Positions 1 through 12,100 of a DNA stretch of 64,000 bases are shown here, one piece after another. Position 1 is the stretch's first letter; each line of letters opens with the position of its first letter. The stretch covers positions 6,377,501 through 6,441,500 of the forward strand of contig CP126194.1 in NCBI GenBank assembly GCA_030272155.1. The letters run 5' to 3'. This DNA comes from Tetradesmus obliquus (Eukaryota; Chlorophyta; Chlorophyceae; Sphaeropleales; Scenedesmaceae). The position numbers were made by a program, and so were the translations under genes. The notes below the pieces were generated by a model. That model did not search any database and was not told where the DNA came from. It saw nothing but the letters and a program-made list of their open reading frames with translations.

Positions 1-507
1 TGCATGGCAGTAAACTATCTTGGATGGTGCAGCCTAGTTGACCAAACTTCGGCTGAGCTGTTGGGGGCCCGCCGTGCATGCTGGCACGACAAAGCCATGC
101 CTGGGCTGAGTGCTGCTGCCTCTGCACACGTCTGCACAGTGAAGCAGTGCAGTGCGCACAGCAGTAGCCCCTGCCGCTGCTTGCACTGGACCTGTGTCGA
201 CGCTGATGAATAGTCTGGCTAACCGTTGCTGTGCATGGACTGGCCAGTACACAGAGCTGCTGCAACCAGTTGTAAGCGTGGTAGATACCCTGCACTGGCA
301 CATGAGCTGCATACACGTTGAGTTCAGGATAGCTGTACGTTTTGCATTCAGTACATGATTAGCTGCGTCAATGTCACCCGGCACACACTGCATGCGCAGC
401 GCTCACACCTTTCGCCAGGCTGGATGTCTTCATACAGTGTTGGGTCTAAACTTCAACACTGGTTGTGTCTGCCCTTGTTCATCTGCCAACAACGTTCTCA
501 ACGTCAG
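1..507. other. left edge, no gene resolved
   Basis: Only short overlapping open frames are present and none resembles a known protein. The 5' exons of the unrecognised plus-strand gene that follows should lie here or left of the window, because the first exon I can support opens in mid-codon at an acceptor ending at 507. Confidence 0.5.
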
Positions 508-3203
508 TGCCGGAGCACTTTTTCGCCATCGGCTACTACAACGCCTTCCAGCGTATCCTGGGCACGGTGGATGGCTGGAACTTCTACAACGCCGTGCAGG
601 AGCAGCTCGAGAATGTCGTGCTCAAAGTGCCAGATGAGCGTGCAGACTATCTGTATACCAAGTTTGGGAACGGAACAGTTCTGGATGCCCTTGGCCAGCT
701 GCAGTTCGATGGCCGGATGAACCGCATGCTTGAGCTGATGCCAGATCTCGTGATGGTGAGCGGCACGCCGCATGTGGCAGAGGCTGACTCAGAGGCTGTG
801 TGCACGTGGCTGCAGTAGCTGCTACAGCGCACCATGATGCACCTACGTAGGTTTATTTTCATTCATGTTTTTGAACAGTTTATTGCTACGCAGATGGACC
901 AAAAAGGTTTGTTGCATCCAGCCTGCTAATCACCGTCAAGTCAATGTCACCTGTGCTGGCACTGTCACATTGCATTAGGTCGAAGCTGCCGTGGCCGTTC
1001 ACATCTCGAAGTAACACACCAACCGCATGCACACTGCGTCTTACATGTCATGCGCGCAGGCGAGTTCGCAAACTTTCACCGGTTTGGCAGGTGCGGCCCG
1101 TCCTGTTACTATGTATATACATATATGTTACATGTTATGTGCTGTGTGCAATGCGCTAGCTACACCATGCATTGTGGCACGACTTGCATGGCTCGTCAGT
1201 AAGGCATGCTACCATGAGTATCACATAACATCACTCACTGATGAGTTCCTGGACGCTTTGAGTGCATGCGGTATGGCTGCAATTCAACAGTTTCTCACAA
1301 GAGTGTTGTGCGATGCACGCAGACTATGCTATGATAAACACGGTCAAGAAGCGCGCCAGGGCTGCCGCCAACAAGCAGCTTGAAGTCAATCCGGTGCGTT
1401 CGGGTGTGCATGCAATCTTCAGCACACCTGGTGCTCGATATTTGATCCTCTGGCAGTTGTCTGCTAGTGTCTGGATTAAATTGTGATGATGTAAAAGTCA
1501 ACAGCGTCATGGACAGTTGTTGTTGGCTTCTGCATGTAGCAAGCATCTCTGTATGCAAGACCTGTAAGCACGTAGCATTCACGTTCTTGCAATGCGGAGG
1601 ATTGGTGTCTGCATGCTCAAGTGCTCTATTTGTGCATCAAACAGACAACACCGCATTCGATACATGCAATGAATGCCCCAGCTGTAGCCTGAGCCAACTT
1701 CAGCTATGTGACGCATGGGGTTGGTTTTGCGCCACACAGACAACTGGCACAACAGAGGCGGACAGGTCGTTCAATGACCTCAACAGTAAGTCGCCCAAGG
1801 CCAAGCATAGGGCCGCCATAGCCCAGAAGGCCACCTTCAAGGGCAGCGCCAAGTCCATGCCGGCGCGCCTGCCAGCAGCTGCTGCGGCTGATGTGACAGA
1901 AGCCGGATCCAAGGTCATTTCGAAAACGGCGATGCGCACAATCCCCAAGATCGTCAGGACAGCCGGCAGGGCGCTGGGTCCGATTGGTGTCCTGGTGGAG
2001 GTGGCCGGCATCGCGTTCAGCCTGTACGAGGAGATCACAGACATCCTGGAGGTAGGTCAAAACACATTTTCGTTTTTTGAGTACAATGCAGCTACAAAGA
2101 TTGCCATGCGCAGTGGCAGATCAATGGGGTAGCCACATGGAGCGACCCGCTAGCAAGCCCCTAGGCAGACAGTAACCATACTCTGTTGGCAGGGTGCGCA
2201 ATCATCAAGTCTGTGTCAGTGCGCAAGGGCTCAAAAACCCATCCAAGGAGGCCTCGTGGAAGTGCAATTGAAAACGCATATGTTGCACCTGGGGTAGCGG
2301 GCCCCCAACCCCTTTTCCCAGCAGCTTCTCACAAACCCTCTTCATGGAAGCACGCCACCCTTTCAGGTGGCTTTGTTGATGCACCCACGCAGCGTGCAAT
2401 TCGCTTCGCTGCTTCAAACAAGGAGGTTCCTTGACATCTTGCTGTTCCTGCACCTTTTGCAATTAATCTGCAGTACAACAACGTGTGCGAAAAGTACGAG
2501 ACTCGCTACGAAGAGGTCAAGGCGATGGACCCCATGACCATCCGGGGGGCGCTGCTGGAAGAAAACCAGATCAACAACGAGGCCGGCTCCTCCGACTTCA
2601 TGACCTTTGCCACCTTTGTGCAGCTGGTGCTGGGAGATGGCGGCAGCCTGGCTGGCAGGGATTGGGGTGACATGGGCATCAACCTCGGCGAGTTGCTGTT
2701 GCTGCTCCTGTTGCTGCCGTTGAGCCGTGACTACTGCTGCTGCTGTTGCCGCGCGCTGTCTTGGCAGCTCCCGCTCCCTGGACGGATCCATCCAGGACGC
2801 ATGGTAAGCTGCCATCATAGCTGCGTCGCTAAACCGCTGGCTGCCACTACTGCTGCTGCTGCGATTGCCAGGCGCCTCGCTATTTTGCTGCATTTGCTGG
2901 AAGGACCGTTTCTGAGCTGCCTCCATCTCATGCAAGCCGTCCTGTGGCGCCTCAGCACCCAGGCGGTTGCGCCACAGGCGCGGGCGCATGCCGACACCTG
3001 ATACCCATCCCTCTTTGCACTGCCGACTGCATTGCTCCTGCAGCAGCCTGCATGTTGCCACCTTTGGCGTGAACTGCAGCAAGCTGACAGCAAACCCCAT
3101 CCCCCATACACTAGGATCTACACGAATGTCTGCCCAAGCACCCACCAGGTACCATGACGGCGTGCTTCGCGATTGCTGCTGCTGTTGCTGTTGCTGTCCT
3201 TGG

Positions 3204-3254
<51 letters not shown>

Positions 3255-3260
3255 CCCTGG

Positions 3261-3317
<57 letters not shown>

Positions 3318-3764
3318 TCCTGTTGTTGCTGCTGTCGCGGCTGCTGCTGTTGCCATGCAGCTGGCTGCTGCAGCTGCTGCTGCTGATGTTCCTGCTGTAT
3401 GTTTCGCAGCTAGCAGGTAAGGCATGCTGCGACTCACTGGTACCTGCTGCTGGTGCTGGTGCTGGTGCTGCTGCTCTTGTGGCCGCGACTCCCGCATCAA
3501 ATGATCATACTACTTGTATCATACAATTAAAAAGGTCACATTTGCACGTTGTTGGTCGTTTGGTGATGCGTCGCACCTTGGCAGGCACCTGGGAGGCTGT
3601 CTTGAGACATGGGGAGGCAGCGGAGGATCAGCGTGTTGATGGAATACTAGAGCACAAAAGGCTTTGTATGGGTTCTTATAAAACATTTGTTTTGCAAAGC
3701 AGTGTTCTCTGCTGCTGCAAGTGAAGGTCAGGGCGACGAAGTCAGCTGGCGTGACTTTGACTGA
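508..3764 (+). CDS. unrecognised spliced gene, 5' end missing
   Basis: I do not recognise this protein. Likely exons are 508-755, 1304-1393, 1740-2051, 2474-2666 and 3727-3764. Their phases join into one frame ending at TGA 3762-3764 (last residues GDEVSWRDFD). The clearest exon is 1740-2051. It is Lys/Ala-rich, followed by a hydrophobic stretch (RALGPIGVLVEVAGIAFSLY) flanked by charged residues, which looks like one membrane-inserting helix. Exon 2474-2666 is acidic and helical (KYETRYEEVKAMD). Donors such as GTGAGC (756) and GTAGGT (2052) are good. The 1304 acceptor and the donor at 2667 are weak and chosen mainly by phase. The first exon opens with one carried base, so the true start is upstream. 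The hydrophobic segment loosely recalls pore-forming or polymorphic-toxin hydrophobic regions, but nothing supports that as a function. Confidence 0.5.
3195..3318 (+). repeat. (CTG)n triplet tract
   Basis: Two long runs of CTG separated by a short TCCCTGG interruption. They lie in the last intron of the unrecognised gene. All three frames stay open (Leu, Ala or Cys runs), which creates false ORFs on both strands. Confidence 0.9.
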
Positions 3765-3798
3765 GTGACGCACCAGGTAACAGCTCTGTGTAAGTTCG

Positions 3799-3847
3799 GT
3801 AACTGTTCCGTAAGAAGTGCACCCCGAACCCTTTACGGAACAGTTAC
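3799..3847. repeat. 15-bp perfect inverted repeat
   Basis: GTAACTGTTCCGTAA at 3799-3813 is followed after 19 bases by its exact reverse complement at 3833-3847. A shorter pair (GTTCGG 3795-3800, CCGAAC 3824-3829) overlaps it. It sits just past the stop of the preceding gene and could be a 3' UTR hairpin or the relic of a small transposon end. No duplicated flank is visible. Confidence 0.6.
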
Positions 3848-4139
3848 AGACGTCGGCTGTAGGTGCAGTGTGTCGACCCTGTCCATTACATATGATACTT
3901 TGGATGCTTTTGAAGAACGAGATGGAGTACTGCACGGCATTGTGCATGCCCTGCCTGGTGCAGTACCACTTGGGTGCTGCAGCACCCCACATCTGTGGGG
4001 TGAAGGGCTTTGGTATACTTACTGCTTGTAGCCCTGGATATGATAACAACACATCAGATGCAGTAAGCTGCTTCTTGGATGACTTGGTGTTCTTTGTCCA
4101 GCATCACGGTAAGCACTACAATGGTGGTGCGCTATGATC

Positions 4140-4904
4140 GTGGATCAGCCGGGATGCAACAGCATCGTGGCGTGATAATGCGTACAAGGAGACGTATTGG
4201 CGGCTGGTCATGGATGGCTTGCCTACGTCGCAGCGCATGCACCAGCAGCATGATACCTGCATGTGTGGCGCTGCGTGTCTTGGTCTGGTGCACCATTTTT
4301 GGGAGTGCCCAGTTGCGGTGGCTGTGATTGACAGCCTGCTGTCTGCGTTGCCTGCAACATGGTGTACGCGGGCTGCAGGCCGCCCGCCGCTTGCTATGCG
4401 GCATGTCTGGTTGATGCAGCGGCCTCCCGGCCCTAAGCGGCTGCACCAGGTTGTTTGGGGGTTGTTTGTTTAGCTGCTCTGAATGCCATGGATGTTGGCA
4501 GACGGCAGGCTAACAAGCTGCGCAGTCCGCCGCCCGCGCCTGCCGCGCCGCGGGCGTCTGCGCCGCCGCCGCAATGGCAGGTACCTATTACAGATGTGTT
4601 TCAGCCTGCAGCTCTCACTGCTGCGCAGCAACAGCATAACCAGCTGGTTGAGCAGCGTAGGCAGCAGCAGCAGCTGCAACAACAACAACAACGACAGCAA
4701 CTAATAGCGCAGGTGCTACAAGAGGCGAAGCAGCAGGCGGTTTGGTGGTTTTGGGAGTTGCTTGCTGATTTTGTGGCAATGGAGGCTGCGCCGGCTCATT
4801 GGCGTGTTGCGGTGCCTGGAGATCACCCTTTTTGCGTTCTGATCCAGCACAGCTGCGCATTGTACTGGCGCCCCGCTCTGGTTGACCTTCCTGCTTTTAC
4901 ATGA
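4140..4904 (+). mobile_element. LINE-type retroelement, 3' end, decayed
   Basis: The frame 4140-4473 reads like the zinc-binding segment at the C-terminal end of a retroelement reverse transcriptase: YWRLVMDGLPTSQRMHQ, then CMCG and HHFWECPVA, giving a C-x-C...H...C pattern. It stops at TAG 4471-4473. The next frame (about 4447-4904) continues without homology loss: AALNAMDVGRRQANKL, a Pro/Ala then Gln-rich linker, then DHPF and a stop. I read this as one C-terminal region broken by a frameshift near 4455. Reverse transcriptase and endonuclease domains are absent, as expected for a 5'-truncated copy. The family name is not certain. Confidence 0.6.
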
Positions 4905-6656
4905 TGTGCTGTCAGTAGTTGTCCAATTTCCACTTTCTGGCAAGGCCATGTTGCATGTCGTGTGTCACTGTGCTTGATTTTTCAGCTCTGTGTGTCGCAT
5001 TGCGTGCTTCTATGCTTGTCAGCCATGAGGATTGCAGAAGCAGTAGCACCTTAGTTTGCATGTCACATGCAGTGTCTCCTGTCGGTCCCGCGTGCTCCTG
5101 CATGCTGCAGTCTGGTGTGTACAGCAGTGCCTTGGTGCAATCATGCCAAACACCTATGGTAAGCAGCACCATTGTGCATCCCGCTTGCTGTTTGGACCAT
5201 GCCTGCCTTCCCCTGTGCGTTTTGTGCCCTGTGCTTTGAGCACCCTGCTGCTTTTCGTGCTGCACTTCGCACATGCTGCACTGCATGTACTTGTTGCTTT
5301 ATGGGGAGGTAGGGGCTGCAAGATGCCTCTGGAGGTTTACTTTGGTTGCATCTTGTGGCTTGCTATCGGGTTCTCATGATATGTGAGCTGAAAGAGGGGC
5401 AAGTGACTCGCTCTAGGGCGATAGCTTGCCCACCCCTGAGCTGCGGGATCCATCTAGGGCTCCACCTCTAACGTTACAGGCATCAGCACCCACTGAGCAG
5501 TGCCAGCACCTACGTATGCAAGTTTAGTACTGCACGGCTTCTCCTTCTGGCGGTGTGAATTTCCAGGGATGCTGCTCATTGAACTGAATCCACCTTGCTT
5601 CACAGTGGCCTGGCCTGCAGCTGTGCTGATTCAGGTACACTTGAGCAGTTGCTGGATCCTGCTGCTCAGCTGGAATAGCTGTCACCCTAATAAGCGCATC
5701 AGCAGCCAGATTGATACCCAGGTTTACACGATGACGCAACAGCAAGCTGCCTGCCCACCCACACAGGCCCAGCCAATAGACAAGGCCAGCGCTCTGTCAC
5801 AGCTTCCGAAGCAGGAGTCCTGCAGGACTGTGACAAAGGCGCATCCACACAACATCCAGTGAGCGTCCACTGACAGCCGTCCAGTGGGCCCTGGGATGGC
5901 GTCCAGCGCCCATCCAGAGACTGCATGTATTCAGCGAGCCCGTCCTGGCAGCTGCCACAGTCTGCAAGCCATGGCTGCCCCATACCTCTGGTCATCACCA
6001 TGCACAAGCACAGTGCAGCGATTCTAGAAGTCGAATGCCAAGAAGAACAGTGCTTTAGAGCAAGGTATGCTTGAAAGAGTCTAGAAACAGGTATGCATGA
6101 ATGAGTCTAGAAACAAATATTTCTAAACAGTGCACGGGGCCGTGATCATGACGGGGTCAGAATGCTGCACTGCCTGCGTGACACCAGTTCACTGGCTCTA
6201 TTCGATATCAGCTTGTTCAGCTGTAGGCTTGGCCGCAGCAGCCAGCAATACATGCCAGCAGTACCATTGAAGATAACACGACATACACAGTCAGGCGTCA
6301 AACTGTCATTGTACAGGTCATTGTACTGCACTGGCTCGTCACTGCAAATCCTCGCACACAGAGTGCGGTGCAGGTATGACTGACCAGCACATCCAGCAAA
6401 GTAGTTGGCAGCAATCCTGCGCCATACACGCATGGCTGAGTAATACAGACTAGCCAGACACTGAGGCCCCCCTTCACTGCATGTCACTCACAAACTCACG
6501 CCCAGCAAGTACAGCACATCACTGCTGCTGACGTGCAGAAGCCGCAACGCACGCGATCCAGCGTGCCGCACACAAGAGCCTCAAAGCACCTTCACACTAC
6601 TTCATATCATCAGCTTCACATTACCAATCAAGCCATAGCAACAACACACCACCGCT
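4905..6656. other. no gene seen
   Basis: About 1.75 kb without a supportable coding region. The first 450 bp probably belong to the tail of the decayed retroelement. The rest is spacer and the likely 3' UTR of the leftward HORMA gene. A short imperfect repeat (AGTCTAGAAACA with variants) occurs at about 6078-6115. Confidence 0.5.
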
Positions 6657-7487
6657 CTACTTAATGCCTGCCAGGCGTGAGCCCTTGGCCTCCTTGCGTG
6701 TGTGCTTCTTCACCCCCGCCTGCTGCTGCTTGTTCTGGTAGATGGGGTTGTTCACGTACGACGCCTTGCGCAGCCGGCTCTGGCGCGGCGCTGCTGCTGC
6801 ATCTGCTGCGGCTGCAGCTCCGCGTGTTGCGGCTCCCTTGCCGCCCTTCACGCGTGCCAGGCTCTGCTGAGAAGCCTCAAACCACACCTGCTGGCCGTTG
6901 TCTGGCCCGCCCTGCTGCACGCTGGGCTCTGCTGCTGCATCATCAGGCTGGATGGCTGTGGGGCCGTGCGTGGGCAGGCCAGACACAAGCGAGCCTGCGG
7001 GCGGGGAAAGGGGCCATTAAAACAGACGACAGGAACAGCAGGCGGTGTTAAACACAAGACAGAGAAGTCAATCACCAGCACAGCTGCAGCAGCAAATGCA
7101 CAGAGACCACCAGCAGAACGCCATGGCAAGCGGGCTCTGCCTGCCTACATACTGCACATGCATAACTACTCTGCTGCATGGCACCTCTACCTGCATTGGC
7201 ACTATGCACTGCCATGAGAACTTGTCGTTTCAGTTTGCTGTGGCTGTCAACAAGTGCATGAAAGGGCCAACAGGCACGCATCCCGAGCAGCCGCCCCACC
7301 TCCGTGCATGTCCATGCCCAGCACGCTCGCGTTGACTGCGCGCGCACCCGCTGCGCCGCCCATGCCCTTGCCGCCGCCGCCCATGGACAGCCCCGTCATC
7401 ATCACGCTGATCTGCTGCTCCTGCTGCTGCACGCGCATGTTGCCGCTGCCGGCGCCCTGCCAGCTGTCACCCACGCCGCCAGCGCCC

Positions 7488-7531
<44 letters not shown>

Positions 7532-9101
7532 GTCAGCATCCATGTCAGCGTCTGCGTCCATGTCCATGGCCTGGTCATCGACTGCCTGTGCGTCCTCGTG
7601 GGGTGAGGGCGGCTTGGCGCCGTCCTGCGCCAGCACTGTGTAGGTGTAGCCGTCACTGCCAGGCACCAGCTGTAGAACGGCAGCAGAGGGCACAGGGCAT
7701 ACAATGAGTGTAGGTTGCCAACGGCATGCGTGCAGGTCAGCTTAAAGATTTCCTGGCATACGGCGAATGATGCTGACAGTCTAGCAGTCACAGGTATCAC
7801 GCAATCAGCCAGTGTGGGCCACATCTGTCCACGCAGAGATGACGCTGGTTTGATGCAAGCTTGAGCTGGCTGTCACATGAACCGGCGAAGCGCTTTTGTT
7901 CGATAGAACAAAAGGCTTTCCTTTTATCGAACCAAAGGCAAAAAGGGAAAAAATGACAGAATATGTAAATAGGATTTGGGAATGCAGTGTTTATGCACGT
8001 ACAGTATTGTTGTGGGGCAGCGCTTTGGTTCTATAGAACCAAAGTGCTACGCCCAGAAGGCAAAAAACCCCTTTTGTTCTAACGAACCTTTTGTTCTATC
8101 GAACAAAAGCGTCTAAAGACCAAAAGCGCCACAGCCAGTCCCGTCATGCATGTACACAATATGCATGCAGCCACGGGCAACCAGCCCCGCACTCCGCGCA
8201 CCTGCAGCAGCTCCTCGCGATGCAGCCCCTCAAAGACCAGCGCCAGCTTCTCCTCAGGGATGGCAGCAAAGCAGCCCAGCACATCCAAGAAGTTCACCTG
8301 CAGGAGGGACGGAGGTGCAACAATTGACAGCACGATAAGAGCAGCAAGACATAGGCAATGCATTGAAGGCCAGCATCCCATGCGGCAGCCGCAGCAGTGG
8401 CCAGCCCACCTGGTGACATAAATGCATGCCGCACAATACACACCCAGCACAGGAGTAGGCCCAACAGCTGCCATGCAGCATCAATCCACAAGAGGCAGGC
8501 TTCACTTTCTAGCAACAAACAAGAGCCACCCACCTGTGTGCGAGCCAGGCAGTAGTCGCGCACTGTCTCGTACGCCTGGCCGCAGGAGGCCACAGGCGAG
8601 CACTCCTCGCCGCCCTCCTCCAGCTGCTGCTGCTGCTGCAGCTCGCCATCACCCTCCTCTGCCAGCTCCTCTGCACTGCCGCAGGTCTCATCAGCGCTGG
8701 GCTCGACCTCTGCTGCTGCATCTGGGTTCTCTGCATCTGCTGCTTCAGCGCCTGGTGAGGCTGGGGGTGCCAGTGTGGGCTCCATGCCGTGGCCGTCCTG
8801 CAGCTGCAGCTCCTCATCAACTTGGTCGCGCGCCTGTGAGGCGTCAGCCAGCATAGCCTCTGCAGGGGAGGGAGGCAATGGGCAAGCAGGCGGTGCAGCC
8901 ATGTAACAGATCCTTCAGCAACATGCAGGCAGGGCACAGGCAAGGCAAGACGTACATGGTTGATGCTTGAAGCAAGCGTAAGCCGCTGCACACAAACTGC
9001 CACCCTGACCGTCAGTGACTGCATCACATTGCCACCGCCCCTCACCTGCGTCCTGGTTGTTGCCTGCCTTGCCCTTGGCCTTGCCCTTGCGCTGCGGCTT
9101 G

Positions 9102-9141
<40 letters not shown>

Positions 9142-12100
9142 CGTCATCCTGCTGCTCCTGCTGCTGCTCATCCTCCAGCTGCAGCGCCTCGTCTGCCTCC
9201 ATCATCATCAGGCCAGACATCTGGCAGCAGTTGTTGTGGAGTGGGGCCAAGCGAGCAGAAGCAGCAGCAGAAGGACAGTGTGGCAGGTTGGTCCTGACAG
9301 AAAAGGAAACGAGTGACTCGATGGACGGCCAGACTTCCGGGCATGTTGCCGTGCATGGCAAGCGTTATTTTTGACATGTCTCCGACCCACACAATTGCAA
9401 GACAGCAACCCACCTGCTGCGCGCCCTCCAGCTCCTGCATCTCTGCATCATCACCCAAGGGCACGTTGCTGCGCATAGCATGCATCGTTCTCCCCACCCA
9501 AGCAAATTGTAACACAGCTACGCCTACCTGCTGCGAGCCCTCCAGCTCCTGCATCTCCATGTCATCGCCCGCCTGGTCGTCGCAGGAGTCCAGCACCGAC
9601 TTGATGCGCACTGAGACCGTGTGGTGGCGCGTGTCCATGCTGCCCACATCCCTGCGCAGCAGGAGCAGCAGCAGCAGTGACAGTGGTGAGGCCACGCGAG
9701 ATAGGAGACGACATTCATTGAGAGCAACATACAGCGGCATTGTTGACACAGCCGCCGCCAGCAGAGCTTCCAATGCATTTGCCATGCCACGCCTTGAACC
9801 GGAGCAGCTTCACAACAGAGTGCTGTGCAACTTATGAGAAGCCTCTCGCAAGCACAGCTCACATGGAGAAGGGCCTCCTGCTGAAGTGGCCGATGCCATC
9901 CTCCCTCACTGCGTGGAAGTAGGGTGGCTCGTACTCCTCAGGGGTGTGGTCATGGTAGGTCAGCTTGATGAACAGGTAGCGCTGCAAGGCGGTGAGCCAG
10001 CAAAGGCAGCAAGAACACAAGCGGGCAAGTGCAGGGCGGAGGTAGTGAGCAGGTATCTGTGTGAAGAGCCAGCGCACTGGTCCATGTTGATCACATACAC
10101 ACGGCTGCGCGTGCAGCATCCTACAGAGCGCATGCACGAGTGAGGCTGCATAGGATGCATAGAGACAGCATGAAACAGAATGTACAGCAAAGCCAACGTT
10201 CCTGTGCGCTCACCTCGTCAGGCACCTGGTCCAGCGTCTGGCAGACCTGCACCAGCATGCGCATCAGGCGCACCACCTGGAAGCGCACCTCGTTCACGTT
10301 GGGGGGCTGCTTCTGCGGGAGGGGAAAGGGTGGCGGTGCAGCAGCAGCAGGTGCGGCGGCAGGGCATTTCTGTGCTGAACAAAACAGCACAAGTGGCATG
10401 ATCACAAGTTGGAAGCATAGGAACAGTACAGGCGCTGCCTGCGCTTATGTGTGGTGTGTGGAAAGAAGCTCAACACCAGGCACTGCAGGACACAGCTAGG
10501 GACAGCTCAATGCACAGATATGCGGCAACTGAACAGCATGCAATACAGCACTGCCGTCACACCTTGGCGTCTGCGCTGCTGAACTTGTCCTTGGCCTTGC
10601 CCCTGCTGCCGGCGTTGACCTCAAAGGTGATGCCATCCTCCCCATACTTGAAGCTGTAGATGTACTCCTGCAATAGGTGACGGCAGCCAATTCGTTCAGC
10701 AGTAAAAGAAGCAGGTGCATAAGACGACATGTTGCAAATTTCTGGTGTTGCAGCCTGCAGGAAAGCAGACAGCGCTTGAGCATGCAAGTAAATGGTGGCT
10801 GGCGGCACGACCGCCGGTGAGCTGCCCTGAGAACAGGCATGTGATGCTTCACATTGGCAGAGCTGACCAACAGCCTGTGTGCACAGGCAAAGACCTGCAC
10901 ATGCCGCAATGTTATGGTGTCCTGTTGAAAATGCCCTAGCTGCATCCTTTCGTGTGCACACCTCCAGCAGGTGGGTTGCTGCTGCGTCCTGTGCGATGCC
11001 GAAGTACATGTTTTTCAGGTAGCCCTGGCGCACCGCGTGCATCACGCCTGCAGCGGGAGGCATAACAACAAGGACAAAGCCGGGTTGCATGTATTCAAAG
11101 GCAAATTGAATGTTTGGTTTGAGGACACATGTCCAGTGGTGGGTTGCCGCAGCTGCCCGCTGGCGGCACCCCAGCCTCCAAGATGATACCAGCATGAGCA
11201 TGTAATGACTGATTGCAGGGCGGCAGCTTGCAGGAGCGAAGTGTCGCTTGCAGGAGCATGCTTGTGCCAAGCACCCCAGGCGGGACAACAGCTTGCAGGA
11301 GCATGCTTGTGCTTGCAGGACAATGCTAGCCAGAACAGGCTAAGCCGGGTGCTTGCAGGAACATACGTCCTCGCAGGACACTCAACTTGCAGGACACAAT
11401 TCTCAACATTCTTGCACGACAGCAGACATTGCAACTGACAGCAGCAGGCGTGGCAATAGCTGCAATGTGCGCTGCGCATGCCACCAGCAGCACGCAGCCT
11501 GCAACATGTCTTGGAGGGTCAAAGAATGCCGCGCACCTTGCTCCACCCACTTTTGCATCGTGGATGCCTCCTCATCACCCTCCTGGGGCTTCAGCACCTT
11601 GATGTGCATCTCTGCAGGTGAGCAAGAGGAGATGAACGCAGGGATGAAAGCAACCAGTAAGGCATGATGTGGCAGGAAGCATCATGAGTAAGCAGGCCAT
11701 CGCCCCCATACAGCGGGTGTTGGGTGTCGAGGCCGTTTGCTCTGTCCTGCAAAGGTTTCCTGCAAGCGCAATCAGCTGCCATTAGCTGAAGCTGTACTGC
11801 ATTTATTTGAGGGCTTCAGGTAGGCAATTCCTGCAAGCAACTGCAGACACACCCTACGATCGTGCGTTGAGCAGTGCATGCACAACAAACTGCAGCAGCA
11901 GCAGCACACTCACTGTCCAGCTGGCTGAGCTCGTGGCCGCTGAAGCTCTCCTCAGGGAACAGGCCGCGCATCCAGCACACATGGTACACGGACTGCAGGC
12001 AGGCGGGCAGGGTCAAGAGTCAAGCTTGAGAAAGCACAGTGCAGGTAAGGCAGGAGAGCAACAGGTGCTGTGGTGACTATCCTGCAAGCAGTTGTGTGTT

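Noticed and set aside
3111..3500. Poly-Ala, poly-Leu and poly-Cys open frames on both strands
   Set aside because: Products of a CTG tract in an intron; every frame is open for a trivial reason.
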